Assembly: GCF_037201915.1 (NCBI RefSeq)
Contig: NZ_CP147505.1
Coordinates: forward strand, 1-64,000
DNA length: 64,000 nucleotides
Reading direction: 5' to 3'
DNA from: Haloplanus sp. CK5-1
Lineage (GTDB): Archaea; Halobacteriota; Halobacteria; Halobacteriales; Haloferacaceae
Part shown: positions 44,877 to 53,840 of the stretch, piece by piece
How positions within the stretch are numbered: the first letter of the stretch is position 1
Layout: every line of letters starts with the position of its first letter
Position numbers and translations under genes: made by a program
Notes under the pieces: generated by a model
The model's database searches: none
Told to the model about the DNA's origin: nothing
What the model saw: only the letters and a program-made list of their open reading frames with translations

Positions 44877-44964
44877 GACTTGGATAGGCAGAACGTGCGA
44901 ATCTTTCTATGACACGCTCATTTGTCTGTTTGGAACGGTCGGTTTGGTTCTACTCCCGTCTATC

Positions 44965-45183
44965 TCAAACAGTCACACCGTTGATTTCCACTCCTTCGGG
45001 AAGGTCGTCTTCCGCAATCCCGTGATACCAGATAAACTCTTCATTCCCCTCTTCGTCGGTTGTCCGGAACACCATCGTATCTCCTTGGCCCATAACGAAT
45101 GATTCGTATTCGTGATTTCGACGCTTCCACGCTTGCCATGCCGACATGAACGAGCCGTCTGACCCCGCGAACACTTTGGACAT
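44965..45183 (-). CDS. Hypothetical small protein
   Basis: A 72-aa acidic protein (MSKVFAGSDGSFMSAWQAWKRRNHEYESFVMGQGDTMVFR...) with a beta-rich second half ending EGVEINGVTV. No known family is recognised. It diverges from the HTH gene at 45273 across a 90-bp AT-rich spacer that must hold both promoters. Confidence 0.5.
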   Translation of the reverse strand: MSKVFAGSDGSFMSAWQAWKRRNHEYESFVMGQGDTMVFRTTDEEGNEEFIWYHGIAEDDLPEGVEINGVTV

Positions 45184-45272
45184 TTTTCTCTTGCCCTAAT
45201 ATTGCAGGGCATTATTGAACTATATTTCTATAACTATGAAGCATTAATTGTGTGCGGCACGTATACTCGGAT

Positions 45273-45659
45273 ATGGCAATTTGGATTCCTGAAGACCAGA
45301 TCCCCAACGAAGAACCGTGGGCTGACAGAGAATTTCTCGAACAGGCGTACCGAGAGCGCGGGCTATCACCTCGCATGATTGCCTATGAACTCGGTGTCTC
45401 GAAGAGCTACGTCACGGTGTACTTGGAACGATATGGTATGACCCGAAAGCACCGCCATGAACCGACACTTCGTCGCCTACATATCGAGCAAGGACTGTCA
45501 GCGGACGAGATAGCGGCGCTTGAAGAGTTCGATTGCTCGCCAGTTACAGTTGAACGGTACTTGGCGAAGTACGAATTGAGCGACGACGACCCCGACGACG
45601 TGTCCTACGGCAGACTTGACGACCTCGGTAACACGGAATCAGAACGGGCAGAAGTGTAG
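45273..45659 (+). CDS. HTH DNA-binding protein
   Basis: A 128-aa protein with two HTH units of the resolvase/Hin type: REFLEQAYRERGLSPRMIAYELGVSKSYVTVYLERYGM, and LRRLHIEQGLSADEIAALEEFDCSPVTVERYLAKYEL. Such proteins are frequent in haloarchaeal viruses and elements as small regulators. The start at MAIWIPED is used over one seven codons earlier. Confidence 0.7.
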   Translation: MAIWIPEDQIPNEEPWADREFLEQAYRERGLSPRMIAYELGVSKSYVTVYLERYGMTRKHRHEPTLRRLHIEQGLSADEIAALEEFDCSPVTVERYLAKYELSDDDPDDVSYGRLDDLGNTESERAEV

Positions 45660-45672
45660 GGGTTCGATTTAA

Positions 45673-45960
45673 TCACTCGATTTCTAACTGACCGCTCCCA
45701 CTGCCCCCCTCGTTGCCGTTCTCGTCCCATTCGAGTTCAAATTCGATACTCAATTCACCGGGGCTGTCCGTCGGCCCCTCGCGTTCGGCTTTGACCTCAA
45801 ACGTCGGTCGTGCTGGCGGCTCCATCGTCACGGACTCGGAACCAGATTTAAGCGTGACCGCTTCACCTTGTTCGAGTTTGTCAGCGACACTACGAAGATA
45901 TGACGCGATTTCTTCTCGGCTCTGGTCGCTCTCTGATTTGAACAGGACTTCTTCGGGCAT
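45673..45960 (-). CDS. Amphi-Trp domain protein
   Basis: A 95-aa protein nearly all of which is one amphi-Trp domain: PEEVLFKSESDQSREEIASYLRSVADKLEQGEAVTLKSG, followed by FEVKAEREGPTDSPGELSIEFELEWDE. The family is common in haloarchaea and its role is unknown. A Gly/Ser/Asn-rich tail follows the domain. It converges with the HTH gene. Confidence 0.85.
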   Translation of the reverse strand: MPEEVLFKSESDQSREEIASYLRSVADKLEQGEAVTLKSGSESVTMEPPARPTFEVKAEREGPTDSPGELSIEFELEWDENGNEGGSGSGQLEIE

Positions 45961-46687
45961 ACAGGAACAATACACCGTCTGCACCGATAAGTCCACCCAC
46001 TGCGTTGACGGCTTGAATAAATATCCACACGACCACCTACGTCAGTCTGTAGCGCCAAGCCACTGTTCGATTGAATGAACTCGGTGGTGAGTCGCCCGTG
46101 TCGACGGCTTAAGAATACTAAAGAGCCATACCCCGACGACACCACTACGAGCGCACCCTGACGACGACCATCACTGGCCGTTCTCGCCCCCCAGTCTGTC
46201 CCTCTCGGTGTTGAAGCCCGACGCCGACGAGTGGCCCATGCCGTCGAAGGCGACCGTCACGACCGGCCTGAATGGCCTGTATGGGCCACGAACGGTCGGC
46301 AGATTTCTGCTAAATAGGACTGTCAAAGAGGGAGCCTCGGCACTCTGAACAAATCGCCCCCGACGACCCCCGCTCATGCCGGGCTGGCCCCCGGTGGCCT
46401 GACTACCAGTCCCGGCGGCCCCAACGGTCGTCCCCCGGTACCCGGTGGGTATGTGAGATGGTGTCACGCGCTCTCTCGCCTGTGTCGACGACGCTCGTCA
46501 GTAGGGGTACTGTGACAGGGCCAGTCTCCCCAATTCTCTGTCGCGTAGAGGCGGTCTACGGGTTTCTCTTATCGTCTAAAACGGCTTTAGAGGGGTTTAG
46601 AAAAGGTTTTGCCCATATATTATTTCCTTGTCACTTTTAAAACGCTTTTCAGAGCCGACGACCTGTGAAATACTCTTTCACCCCCTT

Positions 46688-46837
46688 CATCCCGATATAG
46701 GGAACGAACAAGGAGACGCCCCAGTAGGTTCTCTGAAACACCCCCGGGTGTCGATTCGAGAGCGACCGGGTAGGAGTCCCATAGTATCACCACAGAATCG
46801 GTTTCTGCCAACCGACCATCCCGAAATAAGGAACGAA
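46688..46837 (+). repeat. Pair of iteron-like direct repeats
   Basis: A 21-bp unit starting CATCCCGA and ending GGAACGAA occurs at 46688-46708 and 46817-46837 with two mismatches, 129 bp apart. Both copies point the same way. Such iterons near a Rep-like gene often bind the initiator. Confidence 0.5.
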
Positions 46838-46864
46838 GTTCGAGATAACAGGGTAGTGAGTGTA

Positions 46865-46904
46865 AAATGCCTCTTACAGTAATAGACCACTGTAAGAGAC
46901 ATTT
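46865..46904. repeat. Long palindrome (16-bp arms, 8-nt loop)
   Basis: The arms are AAATGCCTCTTACAGT (46865-46880) and ACTGTAAGAGACATTT (46889-46904), with one mismatch, separated by AATAGACC. It begins 16 bp after the stop of the Rep-like gene on the minus strand. It may be a terminator, a cruciform, or an initiator binding site. No U-tract follows on the minus strand, so a terminator role is less convincing. Confidence 0.65.
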
Positions 46905-46919
46905 AACATAAGAGATGAC

Positions 46920-48785
46920 TTACGAATCCCATTCGTACTCGGTCGGCCTTTCAGAGTGGTACGCTGTAATCCAACCTTCGTCCTCGAAGTCGTCACGAGC
47001 GGTGTATATCGTTTGCCGTGAGACACCTGTTTCTGATTCGATTTCTCCGATTGTAGCCCTCTCACCTTCCTTCGCCTGCTGTCGAAGAAATCGTGCAACC
47101 TTCCGTTTTGCAGACGAGTTCTCGGTAAGAACGTCTGTCGGAGAGGCATAGGTGACCAGTCGGCTATCTTGAAGCAACTCGGGGACGGCAGTTGTGTTCA
47201 GAACGAGAGTAGCGTCCTTGCTGGTGAACCGAGTCGCCCACTTCCCTACACGGGATTCGCTGAACTGGTGTCGAACCTCGTCACCAACTCGTCCGAACGA
47301 CCCTTGCTGGTTCGGTGAACCGGGAACGGACTTACCGGCGAGCGCACCCCATAGTTGGAACTCTTCGTTTTGGGGACGCGGGGAGCCGTTAAGGATAACG
47401 AGCGGTGCGTCGTCGGTAATCACAGACTCGCCACGACGGTACTGAATCCCTCGCTCGGCGTCGTCTCGAAGTAGGGCAGGTTGCTTTGCGTCGTAGGCTC
47501 TAAAACCTTTGTTCGTACTGACAATATGTGGTCGCTTGCCGAACTCACCAGTTGCCCACACGGCGATACTCGCGTCTCGTCCCGGTGTGAAACTACGGTT
47601 CTGGTTGTGGTACGAACTGTCGTATGGTTTCCTTCTGGTCGCCGTCTGAATCACGGTCGTATCCATTTCTTGGTGAAGGAACTCGGCAGTCTCGTCGTCA
47701 GAGTAGACGCGCTGATGGTCGAAATCTGCACCGTAGTAGAGGTTCCACATCCACGAAGTTGGTGCAATATCGAACGCGACGACGTTCTTGGCTTTGGAAT
47801 AGTTTGGCACCTTGAGAACGTATAGAGTGTCGTCTTCGGGTGTTTCACCCGGCTCTCGAACTACCCGGTGTCGCTGGTAATCAAGGCCGACGACCTCGAA
47901 GGGATTCGGGCCTTGATTCACCTGATGGGTTGGCGTCGGACTCCCCAAATTGGACTCACGTCGGTGGTACGATGTTTCCCATCCATTCGGGAGTTTTTCG
48001 GAGTGAAGCAAGCCGAATACCGCAAGGGGTGCTAAATGGTGTCCGTCCTTGTCAATATCATAGCCGAACTCTTTGTCAGGGTCAGACGGCTCAAACGAAT
48101 TAAACGGATAATCGGATAGGAACGGCGCGAATGGCGGACAGTTCATGTCTCTGTTCCGCATGAAATCGCGGTAGTCAATGAAGTCGGTATTTGTGTCAAT
48201 ATAAGAATTAAGTTTTTTCGGTGGATTGTCAAGTTCAGTGATGTACGCGTCTCCGCGGAGGGAGCAAGTGAAGATATGACGGTCTTCGAGAATCCTGTCC
48301 ATGTAGATGTGCTTCGGATGTGCGAGAATGACCTGTTCAGTGAACGGTGGGGGATTTCGTCCACCGAAGGGACAGCCCGGTTGGCATGGTAATTTCCTGT
48401 CTTCGTGAAGGTTGCCCAAGGTTGCTCCGCGCTCAATGTGGTCTTTCACCCGTTCTTCAATGTCATTGTTATGTGCGCCGCTATAGGAACCGCACAGGTC
48501 GTACTGTGACCTAACTCGTTGAGTTGTGACGCCGTTATTGTTGAACCGTTGCTCTATTCGGGCCAACTGCCGTTTCGTCGGGGCGGTGTAGACCGCACAT
48601 AGGTCGTGAGCAGCAACGAGTTTAGGAACGAGTTTTTCGGGATGGATAGTCGGTGGTGGTTGAACAAGAACTTCCTCGTCATTCTTCAGCCCATGAAGAA
48701 GGAGACGCTTCGTTTCGTCACGGGCGTACCCACGTTTGAACGTGCTATGCGATGGATTGTTAGGGGTCTGGTGCGTACCTGACAT
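46920..48785 (-). CDS. Replication-protein/helicase-like protein with C-terminal winged helix
   Basis: A 621-aa protein. Around residues 35-80 it looks like the start of a superfamily 2 helicase (EEVLVQPPPTIHPEKLVPKLVAAHDLCAVYTAPTKRQLARIEQRF), but the P-loop GKT is absent. Cysteines (LPCQPGCPFGG) follow. Later segments (VIQTATRR, LVILNGSPRPQNEEFQLW, ATLVLNTTAVPELL) resemble the second helicase lobe. Residues 560-612 are a winged helix (IGEIESETGVSRQTIYTARDDFEDEGWITAY). It may be a plasmid-type initiator that has lost ATPase activity. The assignment is tentative. Confidence 0.5.
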   Translation of the reverse strand: MSGTHQTPNNPSHSTFKRGYARDETKRLLLHGLKNDEEVLVQPPPTIHPEKLVPKLVAAHDLCAVYTAPTKRQLARIEQRFNNNGVTTQRVRSQYDLCGSYSGAHNNDIEERVKDHIERGATLGNLHEDRKLPCQPGCPFGGRNPPPFTEQVILAHPKHIYMDRILEDRHIFTCSLRGDAYITELDNPPKKLNSYIDTNTDFIDYRDFMRNRDMNCPPFAPFLSDYPFNSFEPSDPDKEFGYDIDKDGHHLAPLAVFGLLHSEKLPNGWETSYHRRESNLGSPTPTHQVNQGPNPFEVVGLDYQRHRVVREPGETPEDDTLYVLKVPNYSKAKNVVAFDIAPTSWMWNLYYGADFDHQRVYSDDETAEFLHQEMDTTVIQTATRRKPYDSSYHNQNRSFTPGRDASIAVWATGEFGKRPHIVSTNKGFRAYDAKQPALLRDDAERGIQYRRGESVITDDAPLVILNGSPRPQNEEFQLWGALAGKSVPGSPNQQGSFGRVGDEVRHQFSESRVGKWATRFTSKDATLVLNTTAVPELLQDSRLVTYASPTDVLTENSSAKRKVARFLRQQAKEGERATIGEIESETGVSRQTIYTARDDFEDEGWITAYHSERPTEYEWDS

Positions 48786-48867
48786 TGTAGTTCGTTGTTG
48801 ATGTACATGGGGCTATCGGGCCGGTTGGGCATGGACACTCCCCGGCTCGAATCGCGTCTTCCATTGT

Positions 48868-50379
48868 CGCTAGTTGTCCACTCTCTTGATGGCGGCGGCA
48901 ACAAGAGTCCGGTCTAACACGGTAAGGACGCTGATACGAGACGAAGTACACATCTGACGCCACGGAGAGTTGAGGAAGAGTCACAAATCTGGATTGTTTT
49001 GGCTGTAGTTGTCGTTCAGACTGATCTCCGAAGACAGCTGTCGCTGTTCGCCAGCCTCGCTTCGCCGAAGCGAGGCGGCTCAACCGAGTCCGTGTTCGTA
49101 TCCTGCTGGCAGTCCTTCTCCGTTAGTCCGGTACTTCTCTTTCCAGCCGAGTTCGTCGTCTAACACCCGTTCGATCCCGTGCAAAAACGCGTCACCAAAC
49201 GCGAATGTTTTCGGAAGTGCTCGCCCGCCCCGCCGTGGTCGGGCGAGCACGGCCCACTGTAACACGAGCCACAACTGCTCTAACAGAAACCCCACGCCCA
49301 CGTAGAACAGCCGGATTGTCGTCGATGGCGTTGTTGTCAGGGCACGCGCTTCTCGGAACTTCTCGTAGCTCTTCTCTATCCGTGAACGCTTGTTGTAGGT
49401 CGTAGCGACTTGCGCGGGCGTGCGGTCTTCCAGACCGTACGCCGCGTATCCTGTCGCTTTCACACCAGACTTTCCGCGGTCACCGTTCTGATAGGTAACG
49501 TTCACCGCCAGTGGATACGTCTGTTCGTGCTCTTTCCCTTCGCAAATCGTCTCTTCGGTCATGTGTGACGCGGCCTTGGAGAGTTTCTTCCGGAGCGAGT
49601 CTTTCCGGGTTATGACCGGAAAGACTGGCGGTGCTGTCTCCCGAAGAATACCGATTAACTCCCCGACAAAGGCGTCCCTGTCCATGAGGATCTGGTCGGT
49701 CTCGAATGGGTATGTTTCGACGCGGGCGAGCACGCGCTCGACCGCGTCGGCCTTGCTGTCCTCGCCGTCAACTGGTTCAACCGCCAGTGTGAGTGGCTTT
49801 CCCTGCGCGATGACGAACGCAGTACAGTACCGGTGACACTTCGTGGTTCCATCTCGTGCTTCCATTCTCCTGAACTCGTCCTCGTCGTCTGGATGACCGT
49901 GGAACGGATTGTCCATGAAGTCCAGACAGATGGTTCTCGACCCGCCGCGGTCGAGAACCGTCATCGCCACCAGTGCGAGGATATCGTTGACAGCATCAAG
50001 CATCGGCTCTTTCTCCAAGGTGTGCAACCAGTCCATCACTGGCTCGCGGTTTGGCGTGTCCTCAGTGTTCGTCGTGACACCGTTGACGGAGGTTGTGTCA
50101 ACAGCAGCTCGTAAGACGACTTCCATGATTTCCTCGGAATCGAGGCCGGAGCCCTCGATTCCTTCCATCGGTATCAGCTCAAGCAACTCCATGCTAAGAG
50201 ACTTCAACTGGCTGCTCGAAATGTACTCGTCCGGATCTGTGAGGATGCGTTTGAGTCTTGGGAACTCCATCACACACAGGAATCCGGGCAGCGGCTGAAT
50301 CAGGCGACTGATTCAGTCGCGTCATTCTAATCACTACGTGTCAGAAACTGGTCTCTTGAGCCAGAGTGGACAACTAGCG
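48868..50379 (-). mobile_element. ISH3-family insertion sequence, copy A
   Basis: 1512 bp bounded by 17-bp inverted repeats CGCTAGTTGTCCACTCT (48868-48884) and its complement (50363-50379). The target duplication ATTGT is present at 48863-48867 and 50380-50384. It holds one transposase gene. The insertion lies between the Rep-like gene and the 140-aa gene and breaks no recognisable gene. Confidence 0.92.
49080..50273 (-). CDS. ISH3-family transposase, copy A
   Basis: A 397-aa DDE transposase. It shows the ISH3 layout: VLRAAVDTTSVNGVTTNTEDTPNREPVMDWLHTL, the first aspartate in ICLDFMDNPFHGH, the second in ILMDRDAFVGELIG, the glutamate in RSRIEKSYEKFREAR, and the family's RPRRGGRAL near the C-terminus. 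The frame is intact. It differs at scattered residues from copy B, so the two copies are not recent duplicates of each other. Confidence 0.93.
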   Translation of the reverse strand: MMEFPRLKRILTDPDEYISSSQLKSLSMELLELIPMEGIEGSGLDSEEIMEVVLRAAVDTTSVNGVTTNTEDTPNREPVMDWLHTLEKEPMLDAVNDILALVAMTVLDRGGSRTICLDFMDNPFHGHPDDEDEFRRMEARDGTTKCHRYCTAFVIAQGKPLTLAVEPVDGEDSKADAVERVLARVETYPFETDQILMDRDAFVGELIGILRETAPPVFPVITRKDSLRKKLSKAASHMTEETICEGKEHEQTYPLAVNVTYQNGDRGKSGVKATGYAAYGLEDRTPAQVATTYNKRSRIEKSYEKFREARALTTTPSTTIRLFYVGVGFLLEQLWLVLQWAVLARPRRGGRALPKTFAFGDAFLHGIERVLDDELGWKEKYRTNGEGLPAGYEHGLG

Positions 50380-50394
50380 ATTGTTGAAATTTGA

Positions 50395-50820
50395 TTAGCG
50401 GATTGTCTCTTGTTTTGTGAGTAGGGATTGAGGCGTGGCTATGTCGCCCGCTTCAAAATCCGAAATTACTCCGATGGCAAATAGCGATTGTTTTGATTGT
50501 GTCTTATCTTTGAAACGAACACCCACACACGCTGACCGATGTGGATGTAGAATACACTGTTCGTGGAAAACAGTATTTGGAACCGCTGTACCATTCTCAA
50601 TAGCCCAGATACCTTCCAAATCAATTGCCGCATATGGGAAGTTATCGCTGACAACATGTTCCTTCGGTTGCCCGGCGAATTCACCGAGAAGGAGATATTC
50701 ATCTTCCGTATCGTATATTCCACCGGTGGTGCGAACCGCAATCGCATCATCCGCACTCAGGTCTTTGTTCACCAAGGTAACAATGCTCACTTGGTCGGTA
50801 TTGTGATTTAATCGGGTCAT
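50395..50820 (-). CDS. Hypothetical partner of an RHH-like protein
   Basis: A 140-aa protein, beta-rich (VSIVTLVNKDLSADDAIAVRTTGGIYDTEDEYLLLGEFAG...), reminiscent of small CcdB/PemK-like barrels in outline but without recognisable catalytic residues. It lies 21 bp downstream of the small RHH-like gene 50842-50985 in the same direction, the arrangement of an antitoxin-toxin pair. The toxin label is inference from layout only. Confidence 0.5.
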   Translation of the reverse strand: MTRLNHNTDQVSIVTLVNKDLSADDAIAVRTTGGIYDTEDEYLLLGEFAGQPKEHVVSDNFPYAAIDLEGIWAIENGTAVPNTVFHEQCILHPHRSACVGVRFKDKTQSKQSLFAIGVISDFEAGDIATPQSLLTKQETIR

Positions 50821-50841
50821 TTTGTACAATATGTTTACTGA

Positions 50842-50985
50842 CTACTCTCGATTAGCTGGTTCTTCTTCTTCGTATTCGTTTACGAGCCGCTGAAGTAGGT
50901 CGTCGTACCGCTCGCCACCACGCAGGTGAGATTTGATTCGCTCACGAGTGGACGGTTCAGCCGGTATGGTCACGTACTCAGGCAT
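50842..50985 (-). CDS. Small ribbon-helix-helix-like protein
   Basis: A 47-aa protein, MPEYVTIPAEPSTRERIKSH..., with the pattern of an RHH antitoxin-type DNA binder: a short strand, then two helices (RERIKSHLRGG, YDDLLQRLVNEYE). It closely resembles the protein at 53454-53606 (YVxIPxxPxTR...RGGxxYxxL). The start at MPEYVTIP is preferred over an ATG 17 codons upstream because similarity begins there. Confidence 0.65.
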   Translation of the reverse strand: MPEYVTIPAEPSTRERIKSHLRGGERYDDLLQRLVNEYEEEEPANRE

Positions 50986-51204
50986 TACATAATTTGTTAG
51001 GTTACGGAGTGTCTTTAATGGTCGTTTTTTATACATTTATAATATTATAATTGTGGGTAAATCTTAGAAAACCAGTGAACAGAGCGCCGTAGATAACTCT
51101 CAATATGGTATCAGAAAACAATGCACTCTTGATAGAATACTATTAATTAGTTATCTACAGGATGCTTTGGGTACTCTTCTACCACGTCTCGCTCGTCGGC
51201 GGCT

Positions 51205-51345
51205 ACGTTGCTTTTTTTGACGTCGCTTTTGCTGATGTTGCGCATACTGACGTTGCTTTTTTTGACGTTGCTCTTTCTGACGTTTCTTTTTCTGACGTTG
51301 CTTTCGCTGACGTTGCTCTTTCTGACGTTTTCTTTTTTCGCGTCG
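51205..51345. repeat. 15-bp tandem repeats encoding the basic tail
   Basis: About nine degenerate copies of a unit like GACGTTGCTTTTTCT in plus orientation. On the minus strand they read as (R/K)-Q-K-x-Q/R pentads. The unit is a multiple of three, so copy number can change without frameshift. Confidence 0.75.
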
Positions 51346-51405
51346 CTTTTTTCCCGCTTTTTGGAGATAATTTTGCATATCGGTAGAATTCGATATTTGC
51401 AAAGT

Positions 51406-52916
51406 CGCTAGTTGTCCACTCTGGCTCAAGAGACCAGTTGCTGACACGTAGTGATCAGAATGACGCGACTGAATCAGTCGCCTGATTCAGCCGCCGTCCG
51501 GATGGATGCGTGATGAGGCTACCAAAACTCAAACGCATCCTCACAGATCCGGACGAGTACATTTCGAACAGCCAGTTGAAGTCTCTTAGCATGGAGTTGC
51601 TTGAGCTGATACCGATGGAAGGAATCGAGGGCTCTGGCCTCGATTCCGAGGAGATCATGGAAGTCGTCTTACGAGCTGCTGTTGACACAACCTCAGTCAA
51701 CGGCGTCACAACGAATACTGAGGACACGCCAAACCGCGAGCCAGTGATGGACTGGTTGCACACCCTGGAGAAAGAGCCGATGCTCGATGCTGTCAACGAT
51801 ATCCTCGCACTGGTGGCAATGACGGTTCTCGACCGCGGCGGGTCGAGAACCATCTGTCTGGACTTCATGGACAATCCGTTCCACGGTCATCCAGACGACG
51901 AGGACGAGTTCAGGAGAATGGAAGCACGGGACGGAACCACGAAGTGTCACCGGTACTGTACTGCGTTCGTCATCGCGCAGGGAAAGCCACTAACACTGGC
52001 AGTTGAACCAGTTGATGGCGAGGACAGCAAGGCCGACGCGGTCGAGCGCGTGCTCGCCCGCGTCGAGACATATCCATTCGAGACCGACCAGATCCTCATG
52101 GACAGAGACGCCTTCGTCGGGGAGTTAATCGGTGTTCTTCGGGAGACAGCACCGCCAGTCTTTCCGGTCATAACCCGGAAAGACTCGCTCCGGGAGAAAC
52201 TTGCTGTCACTGCTTCGCATATGACAGAAGAGACGGTCTGTGAAGACAAAGAGTACGAACAGACGTATCCGCTGGCAGTGAACGTCACCTACCAGAACGG
52301 TGATCGTGGAAAATCAGGGCTCAAACAAACGGGCTACGCGGCGTACGGTCTGGAAGACCGCACGCCGCAGCAAGTGGCGCAGGTCTACAACCATCGGTCA
52401 CGGATCGAGAAGAGCTATGAGAAGTTCCGCGAAGCGCGTGCTTTGACAACGACGCCATCGACGATAATTCGGCTCTTCTACGTGGGTGTCGGGTTCCTGT
52501 TGGAGCAGTTGTGGCTCGTGTTGCAATGGGCAGTGCTCGCCCGGCCACGGCGTGGCGGGCGAGCACTCCCGACAGATTTCACGTTCAGTGATGGGTTTCT
52601 CCACGGGATCGAGCAGGTGTTAGACGATGAGCTCGGCTGGAAGCAAAAGCATCGGACAAACAGTGAAGGGTTACCACCAGGATACGAGCACGGACTCGGC
52701 TGAGCCGCCTCGCTTCGGCTGAAGCGAGGCTGGCGAACAGCGACAGCTATCTTTTGACGGTCGTCGAAATAACTGCCACAGCGGACAACAGCCAAGTATT
52801 TGATATTTTTCTAACTCGGTGCAGCGTCAGGAGTGGAATTCGTCTCGTTTCGGCCTTCTTATCGTGTTAAACCGGACTCTTGCCACCGGCGCTATCGATA
52901 GAGTGGACAACTAGCG
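51406..52916 (+). mobile_element. ISH3-family insertion sequence, copy B
   Basis: 1511 bp with the same 17-bp inverted repeats as copy A (51406-51422 and 52900-52916). The target duplication is AAAGT at 51401-51405 and 52917-52921. It is inverted relative to copy A and about 1 kb away. It lies inside the gene for the basic-tailed protein. Confidence 0.93.
51510..52703 (+). CDS. ISH3-family transposase, copy B
   Basis: An intact 397-aa DDE transposase with the same catalytic layout as copy A (LDFMDNPFHGH, ILMDRDAFVGE, RSRIEKSYEKFREAR). Differences from copy A are scattered, for example around SLREKLAVTASHMTEETVCEDKEYEQTY and in LPTDFTFSDGFLHGIEQ near the C-terminus. Confidence 0.93.
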   Translation: MMRLPKLKRILTDPDEYISNSQLKSLSMELLELIPMEGIEGSGLDSEEIMEVVLRAAVDTTSVNGVTTNTEDTPNREPVMDWLHTLEKEPMLDAVNDILALVAMTVLDRGGSRTICLDFMDNPFHGHPDDEDEFRRMEARDGTTKCHRYCTAFVIAQGKPLTLAVEPVDGEDSKADAVERVLARVETYPFETDQILMDRDAFVGELIGVLRETAPPVFPVITRKDSLREKLAVTASHMTEETVCEDKEYEQTYPLAVNVTYQNGDRGKSGLKQTGYAAYGLEDRTPQQVAQVYNHRSRIEKSYEKFREARALTTTPSTIIRLFYVGVGFLLEQLWLVLQWAVLARPRRGGRALPTDFTFSDGFLHGIEQVLDDELGWKQKHRTNSEGLPPGYEHGLG

Positions 52917-53453
52917 AAAGTACTCTTGCCGAATGGCCGTCCTGGTATCGAGGGTTCACCTACTGGGGTATGCAATTGAGGGCCACAAATTAGTGGAACG
53001 TCAGATGGAACAGTGTCTTGTAGCGGCGGTACATCGCTGATTTCGCTTTGTATTGGCAGAGTTTTAATTCGAGCAGTCCCACCAATATCAAGTTCTACTT
53101 CCTTATTGGGTTGATTGTACAGTGTCCATATGTCAAACCGACATTGTTCATCATAAGTGAACATTGGCCCATCAGCAACTTCCCATTCATGTTCCAAACA
53201 ACCTGCTTCAGTCAAATCTGAATCTATTCGTGATGCTCTTACGAAGATTAGAAATTGTTCGTGTAGGTGATTGAGTTCTTCTTTAAATTCAAATGGCTGA
53301 TAATGCATTGGGTCAATTAGAGAATCAGGCACTTCGTCTCTCTCATACCACATTTCGCTGTCAAATTCACCAATGATATACTGATACCAAGTAGGCGGCT
53401 CGTCAACCCACTCACGGGGGAATGTACGATATGGTAGGTTGTTTGGAATCATG

Positions 53454-53606
53454 TCACTCACCGTGTTCGGCAACCTCGTCGGGGTCAAATTGCAAAATCA
53501 TCTGTCGGATGAGTGACTCGTAGTCTTGCCCTCCGCGTTTTAATGCCCGCACTTCGTCCCGTGTTTCGGGATGAACTGGTATACTGACATATTGTGACTG
53601 TGCCAT
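53454..53606 (-). CDS. Small ribbon-helix-helix-like protein
   Basis: A 50-aa protein, MAQSQYVSIPVHPETRDEVR..., followed by a GGQDYESLIRQM helix. It is related to the 47-aa protein at 50842. Its stop codon is one base before the start of the basic-tailed gene, so the two are translationally coupled, as in antitoxin-toxin pairs. An alternative start 31 codons upstream is unlikely. Confidence 0.68.
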   Translation of the reverse strand: MAQSQYVSIPVHPETRDEVRALKRGGQDYESLIRQMILQFDPDEVAEHGE

Positions 53607-53840
53607 ACTTAGTAATTGTTGATAATACTTATAAAATCGAGCCCGTGGGTTCATCCTCAAAAACGCTATTAGAACGTTTGAGAGTGGAGATAATAGCATA
53701 TTAGTAATTCAGTAGGGCTACTGACCGAGCAGGATACCGGCTTGGTCATAGCACGTTCCTGAAGATCCGTATACTAGTGCCTATCCGATGGATACCGTGA
53801 TTCTCACGCTGTTTCTAATTGCGTTCAGTGAGAGTCACAG

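Larger units (their letters stand above)
45961..46919. other. Gene-free stretch with repeats, candidate origin of the element
   Basis: About 960 bp without a convincing gene, a large gap for this element. The part up to about 46500 is GC-rich; from about 46560 it turns AT-rich and contains TCTAAA-ACGGC-TTTAGA, a pair of 21-bp near-identical direct repeats and a long palindrome (both listed separately). Repeats, AT-rich DNA and an adjacent Rep-like gene fit a replication origin, but this is inference. Confidence 0.4.
51151..53452 (-). pseudogene. Hypothetical protein with Lys/Arg/Gln-rich tail, split by ISH3 copy B
   Basis: The 5' part (53452 down to 52917) encodes an acidic-to-neutral N-terminal region of about 179 residues (MIPNNLPYRTFPREWVDEPPTWYQYIIGEFDSEMWY...). 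IS copy B interrupts it. The 3' part (51405 down to 51151) continues in the same frame with LQISNSTDMQNYLQKAGKKRREKRKRQ and a long basic repeat. Removing the IS and one AAAGT gives 261 aa. The basic tail is unusual in a haloarchaeon, whose proteins are mostly acidic, and suggests nucleic-acid or membrane contact. It sits one base after an RHH-like gene. Confidence 0.75.

Noticed and set aside
46171-46467. Minus-strand 98-aa reading frame in the gene-free stretch
   Set aside because: Its composition (Gly, Ser and Arg-rich, few acidic residues) and lack of neighbours or start signal suggest a chance frame in GC-rich DNA.
51205-51345. CRISPR array or pentapeptide-repeat protein in the 15-bp tandem repeats
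   Set aside because: There are no spacers between units, so not CRISPR. The plus-strand DVAFx pentads look like a repeat protein, but the minus-strand frame joins exactly to the interrupted gene across the IS, which explains the region better.
48863-52921. Composite transposon formed by the two ISH3-family copies
   Set aside because: Each copy has its own perfect 5-bp target duplication at both ends, so each inserted alone; a composite move would give one shared duplication at the outer ends.
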